DNA of 64,000 nt from Robiginitalea sp. (GTDB lineage: Bacteria; Bacteroidota; Bacteroidia; Flavobacteriales; Flavobacteriaceae): assembly GCA_024642005.1 (NCBI GenBank), contig JAHECA010000015.1, forward strand, positions 2,706 through 66,705, given 5' to 3'. Below are positions 17,401 to 25,212 of the stretch, one piece after another. The notes under the pieces were generated by a model. It did no database searches, was not told where the DNA came from, and saw only the letters and a program-made list of their open reading frames with translations. Position 1 is the stretch's first letter, and each line of letters opens with the position of its first letter. The translations under genes and the position numbers were made by a program.

Positions 17401-17865
17401 GGGTCGTTCATCATCGAGGAGCTCACCGGCCTGGTGGAAGAGGCTGTTTTGGCCGAATTCGACCGCATTACCGAACGGGGCGGGGTACTGGGTGCCATGG
17501 AGACCATGTACCAGCGTTCCCGCATCCAGGAAGAGAGCCTGCATTACGAAACCTTGAAGCATACCGGGGCTTACCCCATTATCGGGGTAAATACCTTTTT
17601 GAATTCCAAAGGTTCGCCTACCATTTTGCCGGCCGAGGTAATACGGGCCACGGAAGCCGAAAAACAGGGTCAGATCAGTACGTTGCAGCGCGTGCAGGCG
17701 CAGCACGCCGGGCAAAGTGGGAAGGGGCTCAAACGCCTGCAAGAGGCAGCCGTGCGCAACGAGAATATCTTTGAGGTGCTGATGGAGGTCTGCAAAACCG
17801 AATCACTGGGCCAGATTACCCGGGCCCTGTTCGAGGTTGGCGGGCAGTACCGCCGCAATATGTGA
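14407..17865 (+). CDS. icmF: Fused isobutyryl-CoA mutase IcmF
   Basis: A natural fusion of 1152 residues that interconverts isobutyryl-CoA and n-butyryl-CoA (or related branched acyl-CoAs) with coenzyme B12. Domains in order: B12-binding domain (about 1-150, with DGHD and a glycine-rich FGGGGGV loop), a MeaI-type G3E GTPase chaperone (Walker [13 protein letters not shown] near 202-213, NKFDKRG near 345), a linker, and the TIM-barrel mutase domain from about 550 ([40 protein letters not shown]). The GTPase loads or repairs the cofactor. No separate small subunit is needed. It probably works in branched-chain or fatty acid metabolism. Confidence 0.93.
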   Translation: MEVSKPYQPTHKIRIVTAASLFDGHDAAINIMRRIIQATGVEVIHLGHDRSVAEVVDCAIQEDANAIALTSYQGGHLEYFRYMHDLLQEKGAGHIRIFGGGGGVILPAEIEQLMAYGITRIYSPDDGRAMGLQGMINDLVAACDYDVAAIPLPKGASVAQQLKQRNPQTLARLISLAENHPEAYAKLQGQFPGEVNRIPVLGITGTGGAGKSSLVDELVRRFLHDFPDRTIGLVSVDPSKRRTGGALLGDRIRMNAIHHPNVYMRSLATRQSNLALSRHVREALAVLQAARFDLIVLETSGIGQSDTEILEHSDLSLYVMTPEFGAATQLEKIDMLDFADLVAINKFDKRGAQDAQRDVQKQYRRNHGIWEGPDSALPVYGTIASQFNDPGMNRLYGAVLQHLREKGANWADTPRPPEQGEPEKVFIIPPARTRYLSEISETLRAYDARVATQAEVAERLYALCLSIGALAGMPGVEEAIAQAGPDGLPAEALISQAKDAETARLLEGLLPVFETERKNLDPHYWDLLLGWPALKARYQSPVFTYTVRGRKVEVPTHTESLSHLSIPRVVLPRTRSWGEILRWSLQENVPGSFPFTAGLYPFKREGEDPTRMFAGEGGPERTNRRFHYLSLQMPAKRLSTAFDSVTLYGHDPGMRPDIYGKIGNSGVSVCCLDDAKKLYSGFDLSDPKTSVSMTINGPAPMLLGFYLNAAIDQNCEKYIFANGLGKETDRKKAAYFREKGIEAPVYLGGLPEGNDGLGLYLLGITGDQVLPAGVYETIRAETLRQVRGTVQADILKEDQAQNTCIFSTEFALRLMGDVQAYFIDRQVRNFYSVSISGYHIAEAGANPITQLAFTLSNGFTYVEYYLSRGMDINDFGPNLSFFFSNGIDPEYAVIGRVARRIWAKALREKYGADPRAQMLKYHIQTSGRSLHAQEIDFNDIRTTLQALYAIYDNCNSLHTNAYDEAITTPTEDSVRRAMAIQLIINKELGLAKNENPLQGSFIIEELTGLVEEAVLAEFDRITERGGVLGAMETMYQRSRIQEESLHYETLKHTGAYPIIGVNTFLNSKGSPTILPAEVIRATEAEKQGQISTLQRVQAQHAGQSGKGLKRLQEAAVRNENIFEVLMEVCKTESLGQITRALFEVGGQYRRNM

Positions 17866-17873
17866 CCAGGCCT

Positions 17874-18266
17874 TTACGGGAGCAGGCTGCGCCTCCATGC
17901 CTTGAAGGCGTGGCGGAACCCTTTCAGTTCGGCCCTGAGCAGGTCGAGGTACTCCCTTTCGCGCACCCCGTCCTTTTCCAGGCCCAGGCAGTACGAGCTC
18001 AGGTTCCGGGTCATCACATTGATAAAATGTATGCTACGCTGGCGGATGTCCTCTGAGGTGGAGTTTTCGGCCTTGGCTATCTGCTGGGGAATCAGGATGG
18101 CGTCGGTGAGCAGGGAGTCGGCTATGTGGTCGCGCAGGCTGTTCGACTGGCACAGCGTCAGCAGGTCTTTATTAGAGGTCACAAAGGAGGCAATTTCCCG
18201 GCTCATGGTCCGCAACGACACGGCACTACGGTAAACAGGCAAGTCTTTGATGCGGTGGTAAGACAT
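17874..18266 (-). CDS. Four-helix-bundle (S23-like) protein
   Basis: 130 residues, mainly helical, opening with MSYHRIKDLPVYRSAVSLRT, which resembles the start of the 23S-intervening-sequence (S23) four-helix-bundle family (KDLxVWxxA). The hydrophobic spacing supports a bundle. Members are small cytoplasmic proteins of unclear function. It is convergent with icmF (8-nt gap) and divergent from an Lrp regulator. The family assignment is tentative. Confidence 0.6.
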   Translation of the reverse strand: MSYHRIKDLPVYRSAVSLRTMSREIASFVTSNKDLLTLCQSNSLRDHIADSLLTDAILIPQQIAKAENSTSEDIRQRSIHFINVMTRNLSSYCLGLEKDGVREREYLDLLRAELKGFRHAFKAWRRSLLP

Positions 18267-18378
18267 CTTCTTTTTCCAATTTTTATAAAGGTACTTCGCA
18301 TTTTACCCGATTTACTTAAAAAAGTAAACACAAATGATTATATTTCCTTTAAATTATTAATAATATACTTATTTAGCA

Positions 18379-18828
18379 TTGGAAATTAAGCTAGACAAGC
18401 TGCATTGGAGCATCCTCACTGCCCTGCAGCAAAATGCGAGGGCTTCCCTGGCGGGGATTGGCCGGAAAATCGGGCTTACCCCCCCTGCCGTGGCCGACCG
18501 GGTCAAACGACTGGAAGACCTGGGGGTCATCGAAGGGTACTGGACCAGTATTTCGCATGCCAAGGTAGGCTATCAACTCAAGGCCATCATTACCCTGCGG
18601 GCCTTTATGGGGAAGCTCAAGCCCTTCCTGGAACATGTGAAAAGCCTCGAAGAGGTGATAAACTGTTACCGGATAACAGGCAATGAAAACATCATTATGG
18701 AGGTGGTGCTGCGCGACCAGTTCCATCTCGAGAAATTTATCGACCAGCTTATCCAGTATGGTGAAACCCGCACCCACATCATCCTCTCGGAGGTAATCAG
18801 CAATGCACCCATCAGACGCATCGGGTAA
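18379..18828 (+). CDS. Lrp/AsnC family transcriptional regulator
   Basis: 149 residues: an N-terminal helix-turn-helix (LHWSILTALQQNARASLAGI and then LTPPAVADRVKRLEDLGVIE) followed by a RAM ligand-sensing domain (ITLRAFMGKLKPFLEHVKS, CYRITGNENIIMEVVLRD). Such proteins sense amino acids and act as octamers. The start is TTG at 18379, since no ATG or GTG fits the conserved N terminus. It is divergent from the four-helix protein over a 112-nt AT-rich gap. The target is unknown; nearby icmF is a candidate. Confidence 0.9.
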   Translation: MEIKLDKLHWSILTALQQNARASLAGIGRKIGLTPPAVADRVKRLEDLGVIEGYWTSISHAKVGYQLKAIITLRAFMGKLKPFLEHVKSLEEVINCYRITGNENIIMEVVLRDQFHLEKFIDQLIQYGETRTHIILSEVISNAPIRRIG

Positions 18829-18947
18829 ATACCGGGGCCACCTGTACAACCGATGCACAGGATTGCGTATCTTTAATATTGGGCAAGTCCACGGCGCCGG
18901 GAATCTCTGAAACAACGAGTAGGTGGTGGTTTTGACCTTCCGGAATT

Positions 18948-20387
18948 ATGAAAAAAGTAATAGCATGCCTCTTACTGGCTTTGCTTTGGGGCCTGCACCC
19001 GGGCTGGTCACAGGAAATCAAACTGAGCGTCGGGGTGGTTATAGACAGCCTGCCCCTTGAGGATTCCCTGGCAACCCGCACCGGGCTCTACCTGCCCACG
19101 AATTTTAGTACAGCCCGCAAGTGGCCGCTGCTCTATGTGATCGGAGATGGCGGGGACATGCGGCAAGTGCTCCGGTATTACCGCAATGTAGCCGAATCGA
19201 ACGGCTACGTTTTGGCAGCCTCGGCCTACTCGTCAGACAGCCTTTCCCTGACCCGGCAAATCGTACAAATAGGCAGTAACCTGGAGGTGCTGGCCCAGAT
19301 GCTTCCCCTCGATGTGCAGCGCATATCGGCGAGTGGCTTCGGGGAAGGGGGGCAGCTGGCGGCCCTTTTGCCGGGCCTGATTCGAAGCGTGAAGGCTGTT
19401 CTGGTGCTGGGAGCAGCCCCGCCCGAAAGCGTTTTGAACACCCTGCGTTCGCACAACGACTTTGTAGGAATCATTGGGCGGGGCGATTTTGGCTATCCCG
19501 ACCTGCGCGATGCAGACGGCATGTTGCAGGGCAAGAAAACACCTCATTTTCTGGGCTATTACGATGGCGGGCACCAATGGCCCCCGGAACCGGAATTGGA
19601 ACGCGGAGTACAGGCGCTCACCCTGTTGGCCATGAAAGCCGGCAGGGCCGACCCCGACCCTGAGTACATTCGCGACCGGTATGTGGCGTACCTGCGGTAT
19701 GTGAACGAATTGCGCGCTGCCGGAGAAGCGTTGCTGGCGTTTGACCAGGCCGAACAGGGGCTCGACCTCTTTGGGGGGATGCTGCCCACCGATTCGTTGA
19801 AAACCCTGCGCAAGGCCTTCCGCAAAATGCCCGGGTATGGCGCCCAGAAGCGGGAAGCCGCCCGCATCTGGAACAAGGAGCAGGTGCAGCGCATGGATAT
19901 GGACCTATCCCTGGAAGAAGACCTTGCCACTTTCAACCTGAAAAACCTGGGGTGGTGGAGCTACCAGATGGAGCAGCTGAAAAATGCCAGAAGCAATCCC
20001 AACGCCGAAGAAAGAAGGCTGGGCCAGCGCATGGAGGGCTTTGTCAATGCCCTGGCCGACGATTACATCCGCCTGATCCGCCTTGACGCAGTGCCCGACT
20101 ACGACGCCCTGATCTTGCTCTACATGCTCAAGACCATCACCGACCCGGATGCCTGGGGTAACTACCTGAAGGTTATATCGCTTACAGCCAAATACGACGA
20201 TTTCGGGACGGCCCTGTATTACCTTGAGGAATTGCTCAAAAAGGGCTACCAGGACAAGGCTGCCCTGTATGGGTTGGAACACACTGCCCTGCTGCGCATC
20301 AGTCCTGAGTACAACGCGCTGATCGCTAAATACCTGGGGGAGGCCCGCTACGGCCAGCCCGAAGCTTCCGATCCCGAAAATCGCTGA
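18948..20387 (+). CDS. Secreted alpha/beta-hydrolase-like protein, nucleophile replaced
   Basis: 479 residues with a signal peptide (MKKVIACLLLALLWGLHPGW, cleavage near WSQ). Residues 35-235 look like an esterase-type alpha/beta fold (GLYLPTNFSTARKWPLLYVI, then DGGHQWPPEPE with a plausible catalytic His). The nucleophile elbow reads SGFGEGG where GxSxGG is expected, so the Ser is a Gly. The C-terminal half is helical and tetratricopeptide-like. It may be a binding or structural protein rather than a hydrolase. Confidence 0.65.
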   Translation: MKKVIACLLLALLWGLHPGWSQEIKLSVGVVIDSLPLEDSLATRTGLYLPTNFSTARKWPLLYVIGDGGDMRQVLRYYRNVAESNGYVLAASAYSSDSLSLTRQIVQIGSNLEVLAQMLPLDVQRISASGFGEGGQLAALLPGLIRSVKAVLVLGAAPPESVLNTLRSHNDFVGIIGRGDFGYPDLRDADGMLQGKKTPHFLGYYDGGHQWPPEPELERGVQALTLLAMKAGRADPDPEYIRDRYVAYLRYVNELRAAGEALLAFDQAEQGLDLFGGMLPTDSLKTLRKAFRKMPGYGAQKREAARIWNKEQVQRMDMDLSLEEDLATFNLKNLGWWSYQMEQLKNARSNPNAEERRLGQRMEGFVNALADDYIRLIRLDAVPDYDALILLYMLKTITDPDAWGNYLKVISLTAKYDDFGTALYYLEELLKKGYQDKAALYGLEHTALLRISPEYNALIAKYLGEARYGQPEASDPENR

Positions 20388-20418
20388 ACACCGGGGTGAA
20401 ATGTTATTTCATATTTTT

Positions 20419-20426
20419 TATTTTTG
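20419..20426 (+). promoter_or_regulatory. -7 box of the DUF1684 lipoprotein gene
   Basis: TATTTTTG lies 55 nt upstream of the start codon. No TTG is seen at the right distance. Confidence 0.4.
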
Positions 20427-20480
20427 GTGCCGGAATGTTATCAGGTCCTTTCCTGAATTGGCCCGAATACCAACCTTGCT

Positions 20481-21134
20481 ATGCGCTTACATCTTGCTGT
20501 ATTGATTTTGCTCCCGAGTCTGGGCTTTATGGCCTGCGATGGGGGCAAGAGATACCACGACGAAAAACCCGTTCAGGCTGCCGGCTCGGTCGCTGAGGGT
20601 GTTGGCGCCGTGCTGGCTTTCCAGAAAGAACTGAATGCCGAATTCCGTGACCCGAATACCTCGCCCCTGCCCGACCGTTACCGCAAAGATTTTGAAGGCC
20701 TGGACTTTTTTGAACCCGACACCACCTATCAGGTGTGGGCCCGGCTGGCGCGAACCCCGGAAGCCCTGCCTTTCGATATGCCCACCACCACCGACCGCCT
20801 CTCGCGCGAACGAAGGTACGGCACCCTGTACTTTGAGCTGAGCGGGCAGCTCATGGCCCTGGAAGTTTACCAGAATCTGGAGCTCATGCTGCAGGACGGC
20901 ATGGAAAATTACCTCTTCCTGCCCTTTACCGACGGCACCAACGGTACGGAAACCTATTCCGGGGGGCGGTACATCGACCTGCGGGTTCCGCAAGGCGATT
21001 CGATCTTGCTCGACTTCAACAAGGCCTACAATCCCTACTGCGCATACAATGCCAAGTATTCATGCCCGATTGTACCCGCTGTGAACCATATCGATCAGGA
21101 GATCAGGGTTGGGGTAAAGGCATTCCGCAAATAG
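20481..21134 (+). CDS. DUF1684 family lipoprotein
   Basis: 217 residues. The N terminus is a lipoprotein signal (MRLHLAVLILLPSLGFMAC) with Cys after a small residue. The C-terminal half carries the DUF1684 signature: FTDGTNGTETYSGGRYIDLR, then DFNKAYNPYCAYNAKYSCP. Members are widespread, of unknown biochemical role, probably envelope-associated. The two conserved Cys (CAYN, SCPI) may bind metal or form a disulfide. It is convergent with the porin gene. Confidence 0.85.
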   Translation: MRLHLAVLILLPSLGFMACDGGKRYHDEKPVQAAGSVAEGVGAVLAFQKELNAEFRDPNTSPLPDRYRKDFEGLDFFEPDTTYQVWARLARTPEALPFDMPTTTDRLSRERRYGTLYFELSGQLMALEVYQNLELMLQDGMENYLFLPFTDGTNGTETYSGGRYIDLRVPQGDSILLDFNKAYNPYCAYNAKYSCPIVPAVNHIDQEIRVGVKAFRK

Positions 21135-21155
21135 AAAAACCCCTGCCGACAGGGG
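21134..21155 (-). terminator. Terminator of the P-II/Amt/porin operon
   Basis: CCCCTG-CCGA-CAGGGG stem followed on the minus strand by five T residues, 46 nt beyond the porin stop codon; it also abuts the DUF1684 stop on the other strand. Confidence 0.7.
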
Positions 21156-21200
21156 CAAGGGTCTTTCCAATTAACCAAACTAAACAAAGGGACGGATTTT

Positions 21201-22244
21201 CTAGAAGGCGTACACTGCTGCCAGCAGGAAAGACGCCAGGCTTTTGGTGGCTTCCAGGTCTGTATTGATAAAGGCGTCGTCGGAAGCGTTGTCGAGCCGC
21301 AATTCGGGTTTCAGGGTCAGGTCGCCCACGCTGAAGCTCCCGGTAAGGGTCAGGGCCAGCACACCGGAGTCTGCGACTCCAGTGCCTATGGCTCCGTAAT
21401 CGCCCATTTCGGCGAAATATTCTGCCCGCATGCCCAGGGTAAAATTTTCGGAGGTTTTATACTGAGGGTAAAGGGCCACCCCGGTAAACCCGGTGCCGTC
21501 GTTATCGTAGTAGGCCCCGTTAATTCCCAGATAGAATTCCTCGCTCAGGTCGAACCCGCCGGTGTAATCGATCTCGAAACCTCCCTGGCTGTAGACGAAA
21601 TTCAGGAATTGTCCCGAATAACCCACCTGCGCCCCCAGGGCGTAATCACCGGTGGGGTTGAACTCGGTCAGGTCGGTAGGGTTCATTACGGCTACCATGG
21701 CCGACCATTCATTACCCAGGTCAAAATTGGCCTTCAGGCCGGTGTGGGAGAAGGGGCCATACGAGAACAGGTAGGAGGTACTGTAGTTGAAATTGCCCAC
21801 GGGCGAAATAACCTCATACCCCAGAAAGGTGTTCCAGTTCCCGAAGGTGAGGGTTACCTTGTCTGAGACATTCCAGTACACGTACAACTGGTTCACGATA
21901 TTCCCGGTGGCCGAATACATGGGCGAGGCAAAAACCGCGTCGGTACCCCTGGGGCCGAAAACCAGGTCGCCCACGAAGCCCACCTTCTCGCCTTCCCAGG
22001 CAGCAATCACGTTGGCCATGCCCAGGGAAAAACCAGACAGGTTTGCAAAGGAAGAGCCGGGGGCAATGGCGTCTTCATCATTCGGAGCGGTGAGGTTGGC
22101 CCGGTAATAGGCATCTACAGAGCCGCTGATGGTGAACTTTTTACTGGTTTCCGTTTCTTCCTGGGCGCTGAGGGGTGCCCCAAGCAGGCAAATCGCCAGG
22201 AAAAGCAGATATTTTGCGTAATTTTGGGTTGTAATCGCTTTCAT
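21201..22244 (-). CDS. Outer membrane beta-barrel porin (BBP2-like)
   Basis: 347 residues with a signal peptide (residues 10-28, LSAQ cleavage). Alternating aromatic and glycine-rich strands run throughout and it ends with LAAVYAF, the aromatic C-terminal residue typical of outer membrane barrels. Pieces such as NQLYVYWNVSDKVTLTFGNW and GAQVGYSGQFLNFVYSQGG fit the OmpL-like putative beta-barrel porin-2 family. It is third in the operon after P-II and Amt, separated from amtB by a 110-nt gap with a strong hairpin. I infer a role in passage of ammonium or small nitrogen solutes. Confidence 0.82.
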   Translation of the reverse strand: MKAITTQNYAKYLLFLAICLLGAPLSAQEETETSKKFTISGSVDAYYRANLTAPNDEDAIAPGSSFANLSGFSLGMANVIAAWEGEKVGFVGDLVFGPRGTDAVFASPMYSATGNIVNQLYVYWNVSDKVTLTFGNWNTFLGYEVISPVGNFNYSTSYLFSYGPFSHTGLKANFDLGNEWSAMVAVMNPTDLTEFNPTGDYALGAQVGYSGQFLNFVYSQGGFEIDYTGGFDLSEEFYLGINGAYYDNDGTGFTGVALYPQYKTSENFTLGMRAEYFAEMGDYGAIGTGVADSGVLALTLTGSFSVGDLTLKPELRLDNASDDAFINTDLEATKSLASFLLAAVYAF

Positions 22245-22315
22245 AGTACAATGTTTAGGAGCCTCTGTTTGCAGAGCGCGTGAGTTGAACGTTGGTAAAG
22301 TGGATTATGTTAGGA

Positions 22316-22341
22316 GCGGAGCGTTCTGCCAAACGCTCCGC
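22316..22341 (-). other. Intercistronic hairpin between amtB and the porin gene
   Basis: A 10-bp perfect stem GCGGAGCGTT/AACGCTCCGC with a 6-nt loop. On the minus strand no T-run follows, so it is more likely an RNA processing or stability element than a terminator. Confidence 0.6.
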
Positions 22342-22354
22342 CTCCTTTTAAAGG

Positions 22355-23599
22355 TCAGTGCTGGTTCATCCGGAAATCGGCATAGGCGTCCATGCCGTGC
22401 TCGTGCAGGTCGAGCCCTTCCATTTCTTCTTCCCGCGAAACGCGAATGCCCACGGTCTTTTTCAGGATGATCAGGATCAGTAATGCCGAGGCGATGCAGA
22501 AAATACCTGCTGCGGCCACACCGGCCAGCTGGTAGAGGAACTGGTCAATGCCGGCTTTGGCGCCGAATATCCCGACAGCCAGGGTTCCCCATACACCGCA
22601 GATCAGATGCACGGCAATGGCCCCTACCGGGTCGTCTAGCCTCAGGCGGTCGACCAGGGCAACGGCCCCGACGATAATGGCGCCTGCGATAAGCCCGATA
22701 AGCACGGCCTCGTTGGGCGACATCTGGTCGGCCCCGGCGGTAATGCCTACCAGGCCGCCCAGGATCCCGTTCAGGAACATGGTCAGATCGTAATTTTTAT
22801 AGGCAAGGGTAGAGACCACAAAAGCGCTTAATCCGCCAGCTGCTGCTGCCAGGCTGGTGGTTACCAGTACCAGGGAGGTGGCTGCCGGGTCGGCCGAGAG
22901 CACCGAGCCGCCGTTAAAGCCGAACCAGCCCAGCCATAGGATGAGTACCCCGCCTGTTGCCAGTGGAATGTTGTGGCCAGGAATGGCGTTGATCTTGCCC
23001 TCTTCACTGAATTTGCCGATGCGCGGCCCGAGCAGCCACACAGCTACCAGGGCGGCCCAGCCCCCTACGGAGTGTACCAGGGTAGAGCCTGCAAAATCGT
23101 AAAAACCGGCCTCGTCTCCCCCAAGGGTGGAAAGGAACCCGCCTCCCCACTGCCAGGAGCCGACAATCGGGTATACCAGGCCCACGTAGAGGATGGTGAA
23201 GATCATGAATGGGCCGAGTTTCACCCGTTCTGCCACGGCCCCCGAGACAATGGTGGCTGCAGTGGCGGCAAACATCCCCTGGAAAAGGAAGTCGGTCCAG
23301 TAGGTGTACCCGCCGTTGGCATATTCAGCGGTGAGTCCGGCGGCATCGGTGCCCAGGCCAAAGCCCGAGAAACCGAGGAAGCCGTTGAATTCCCCGGGGT
23401 ACATCAGGTTAAAGCCACCGATATAATACATCAGCAGGCCGATGGTTATGATAAAGATGTTTTTGAAAAGAATATTGATGGTGTTTTTCTGGCGGGTAAG
23501 CCCGATTTCCAGAAAGGCGAAACCGGTATGCATAAAGAACACCAGGGCGGTGCACACCATCATCCATACGTTATTTGCTGTAAATAATCCAGTATCCAT
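22355..23599 (-). CDS. amtB: Ammonium transporter
   Basis: A 414-residue inner membrane protein with eleven or so hydrophobic helices that conducts ammonia/ammonium. Diagnostic pieces: FFMHTGFAFLEIGLTRQKN, STLVHSVGGWAALV (first pore His), FNGGSVLSADPAATS, AIAVHLICGVWGTLAVGIFG (second pore His). The cytoplasmic C terminus (GIRVSREEEMEGLDLHEHG) is the usual P-II contact region. The P-II gene is 21 nt upstream, so the two form the classic glnK-amtB pair. Confidence 0.96.
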   Translation of the reverse strand: MDTGLFTANNVWMMVCTALVFFMHTGFAFLEIGLTRQKNTINILFKNIFIITIGLLMYYIGGFNLMYPGEFNGFLGFSGFGLGTDAAGLTAEYANGGYTYWTDFLFQGMFAATAATIVSGAVAERVKLGPFMIFTILYVGLVYPIVGSWQWGGGFLSTLGGDEAGFYDFAGSTLVHSVGGWAALVAVWLLGPRIGKFSEEGKINAIPGHNIPLATGGVLILWLGWFGFNGGSVLSADPAATSLVLVTTSLAAAAGGLSAFVVSTLAYKNYDLTMFLNGILGGLVGITAGADQMSPNEAVLIGLIAGAIIVGAVALVDRLRLDDPVGAIAVHLICGVWGTLAVGIFGAKAGIDQFLYQLAGVAAAGIFCIASALLILIILKKTVGIRVSREEEMEGLDLHEHGMDAYADFRMNQH

Positions 23600-23620
23600 A
23601 TTATAAATGCTTTTGGTTGA

Positions 23621-23959
23621 TTAGTTGATTCCTGCGTAGCCGCTTTCCCTGGTTCTGATTCGGTAGGCTTCCAGCATGTCTGAGACAAAGATTTTCCCGT
23701 CGCCCACATTGCCGGTATAGGCGGTATCGAGCAGGGTGTTGATGGTGCGTTCCAGAAATTCATCGGAGACGACAATTACCAGGTAGCGACGCTGGATGTC
23801 TGAGGTGCTGTAAGAGATGCCCCGATACACATGGCCCTGTGTTTCGTTGCCTACCCCGGTAACATCCCAGTAGCTGAAGAAGTTTACCTCAATTTGATGC
23901 AGGGCTTTCTTGACCTCATCAAATTTGGATTTTCGGATTATTGCTTCCACTTTTTTCAT
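23621..23959 (-). CDS. glnK: P-II family nitrogen regulatory protein
   Basis: A 112-residue signalling protein that senses ATP/ADP and 2-oxoglutarate and gates the ammonium transporter. The B-loop TGNVGDGKIFV at 82-92 and the C-terminal RIRTRE are intact. The T-loop is unusual: GVGNETQGHVYRGISYSTSD has a tyrosine at position 50, one residue shorter than the uridylylated Tyr51 of E. coli, and lacks the canonical GRQKG and FLPK pieces. It is the first gene of the operon; start codon 26 nt beyond the -7 box. Confidence 0.93.
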   Translation of the reverse strand: MKKVEAIIRKSKFDEVKKALHQIEVNFFSYWDVTGVGNETQGHVYRGISYSTSDIQRRYLVIVVSDEFLERTINTLLDTAYTGNVGDGKIFVSDMLEAYRIRTRESGYAGIN

Positions 23960-23984
23960 GGGTAAAATTTTTTGTTGATCGGGT

Positions 23985-24030
23985 CAAATATATATTAAAA
24001 AGAAAACACCCTCATTTTTTAAGGGGGTGT
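23985..24030 (-). promoter_or_regulatory. P-II/Amt promoter with proximal nitrogen box
   Basis: On the minus strand a perfect -7 box TATATTTG (23985-23992) lacks a TTG at -33. Instead an inverted repeat ACACCC (24006-24011), N13, GGGTGT (24025-24030) ends exactly 13 nt from the -7 box, the same geometry as at the GSIII promoter. This fits an activator touching RNA polymerase. Confidence 0.65.
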
Positions 24031-24058
24031 CTGGTATATTTTTATGCATATAGTAAAT

Positions 24059-24082
24059 ACACCCCCTAAAATTTAGGGGTAT
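24059..24082 (-). promoter_or_regulatory. Distal nitrogen box of the P-II/Amt operon
   Basis: ACACCC (24059-24064), N12, GGGTAT (24077-24082), with an inner CCCCTAAA/TTTAGGGG palindrome. Its centre is 52.5 bp from that of the proximal box, five helical turns, so both lie on one face of the DNA. Confidence 0.55.
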
Positions 24083-24241
24083 TGTTAATTTAAACTAAAA
24101 AAATAGGAAATCGACGAACCTTGGTGGTAAGTCTTACCCGGCGGAGTCACCAAATAGCAGGAAAAGACGCACAAGTCTTAACACCATCTTGCCGTGTGTA
24201 TCAGAAATTGCAGAAAAAAGTGCCTTGTGGGTGCGCCCGGT
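24083..24241. other. Non-coding stretch upstream of the nitrogen boxes
   Basis: No gene, terminator or repeat could be supported between the distal nitrogen box and the crcB stop codon. Neither the convergent side nor the promoter side shows further motif copies. Confidence 0.4.
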
Positions 24242-24613
24242 TTAGAAGTAGCGGGATAGCCAGAAGCCCAGGGAGACGGCCAGTACACCTGCCACCAGGC
24301 TGCCCAGGGTGTACCAGAGCAGGGGCAAATAACTGCCTTCGCGCAAGAGCAGGAATTGCTCCAGGCCAAAGGTGGAAAAGGTGGTAAAGCCTCCGCAAAA
24401 CCCGGTAGCCAGCAGGGCAGTCTGGGTGGGGCTGGCGTATTCATTGCGAAGGGAGGCCCCCAGGATCAGGCCGATGAACAGGCAGCCCAGGATATTTACC
24501 ATAAAGGTGCCCAGGTAAAATCCGGAAACCATAGGATTCAGGAACCGGCTCACGAGGTAACGGAGCCCGCTGCCCACGCCTCCGCCGAGAATGACCAGTA
24601 CGAGTTGTTTCAT
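24242..24613 (-). CDS. crcB: Fluoride channel CrcB (Fluc)
   Basis: A 123-residue, four-helix inner membrane protein that exports fluoride as a dual-topology dimer. Conserved pieces: ILGGGVGSGLRYLVSRF at the N terminus, GTFMVNILGCLFIG (pore Asn), and GFCGGFTTFSTFGLE, the Phe-box and TM3 break. A single copy is present. No fluoride riboswitch is seen in the short upstream region. Confidence 0.93.
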   Translation of the reverse strand: MKQLVLVILGGGVGSGLRYLVSRFLNPMVSGFYLGTFMVNILGCLFIGLILGASLRNEYASPTQTALLATGFCGGFTTFSTFGLEQFLLLREGSYLPLLWYTLGSLVAGVLAVSLGFWLSRYF

Positions 24614-24685
24614 AGCAGTCGGGTCATGAATATGATTGCCCCGGTGCGGAGAACCGCCCGGTGCGTAAAGCTAAGAAACTTTGGA

Positions 24686-24865
24686 TTAAACGGCCTTCTG
24701 ATAATCTGGATCGAAGGTGCTCAACTGGAGTGCCTCGGGGCTGGCCGTATCGCTCTTTGAAAGGGTCGAAGACTTTCCTGCCCGGAAGGAGCGGTTGGAG
24801 CTAAAGGCCAACAGCAGCACATTAAGGGCTATCAATACTGAAAAGATGACAAAGAAAACGGTCAT
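24686..24865 (-). CDS. Small membrane protein, 59 aa
   Basis: The frame gives 59 residues: one hydrophobic helix at the N terminus (MTVFFVIFSVLIALNVLLLA) followed by a polar Ser- and Thr-rich tail ending DPDYQKAV. It has its own well-formed promoter, TTG-N21-TACTTTTG, 28 nt upstream of the start. The function is not known to me. The promoter and the clean membrane-anchor design make it a believable gene. Confidence 0.6.
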   Translation of the reverse strand: MTVFFVIFSVLIALNVLLLAFSSNRSFRAGKSSTLSKSDTASPEALQLSTFDPDYQKAV

Positions 24866-24892
24866 TGGAAGCTTCTTTATGGAAGTTCAACG

Positions 24893-24924
24893 CAAAAGTA
24901 CATGTTTTCTTATTGGTTGTGCAA
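24893..24924 (-). promoter_or_regulatory. Promoter of the 59-aa membrane protein
   Basis: TTG (24922-24924), 21 nt, TACTTTTG (24893-24900) on the minus strand: a full match to the Bacteroidota housekeeping promoter. Confidence 0.7.
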
Positions 24925-24982
24925 CGGAAACCCGGTTTCGTTGCGAAAGTTTGCATTTTTGTTGCCAAAGCAGACTTTGACT

Positions 24983-25171
24983 TCATTCTTTGAGTAAAAA
25001 CTTCAAGATAAAGAGGATGATTATAAAGGCGATAAAGAAAACGAGCACCCAGCGGGCCCCATTGTATTGGGTGCGGTGCCAGGTGCGGTCTTTTCGGTAC
25101 ATCCAGATCAGGATGGCAGTAAAGGCGATAACGAAAAGTGCGGCAAAAACAATTTGTCCCGGGCTGAACAT
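24983..25171 (-). CDS. Small two-helix membrane protein
   Basis: 62 residues from the ATG at 25171 (MFSPGQIVFAALFVIAFTAI): two membrane helices flank a basic, aromatic loop (YRKDRTWHRTQYNGARW). I recall similar proteins as conserved hypotheticals in flavobacteria. An upstream in-frame ATG at 25207 would add a non-membrane leader and lies close to the divergent MazG-like gene, so the later start is preferred. Function unknown. Confidence 0.65.
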   Translation of the reverse strand: MFSPGQIVFAALFVIAFTAILIWMYRKDRTWHRTQYNGARWVLVFFIAFIIILFILKFLLKE

Positions 25172-25212
25172 CTTCCTATTTTTGACCAAAGCTAATTGAA
25201 TCTGCACGGAAA

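Noticed and set aside
24614-24685. Fluoride riboswitch before crcB
   Set aside because: The upstream stretch has no recognisable aptamer core and is short.
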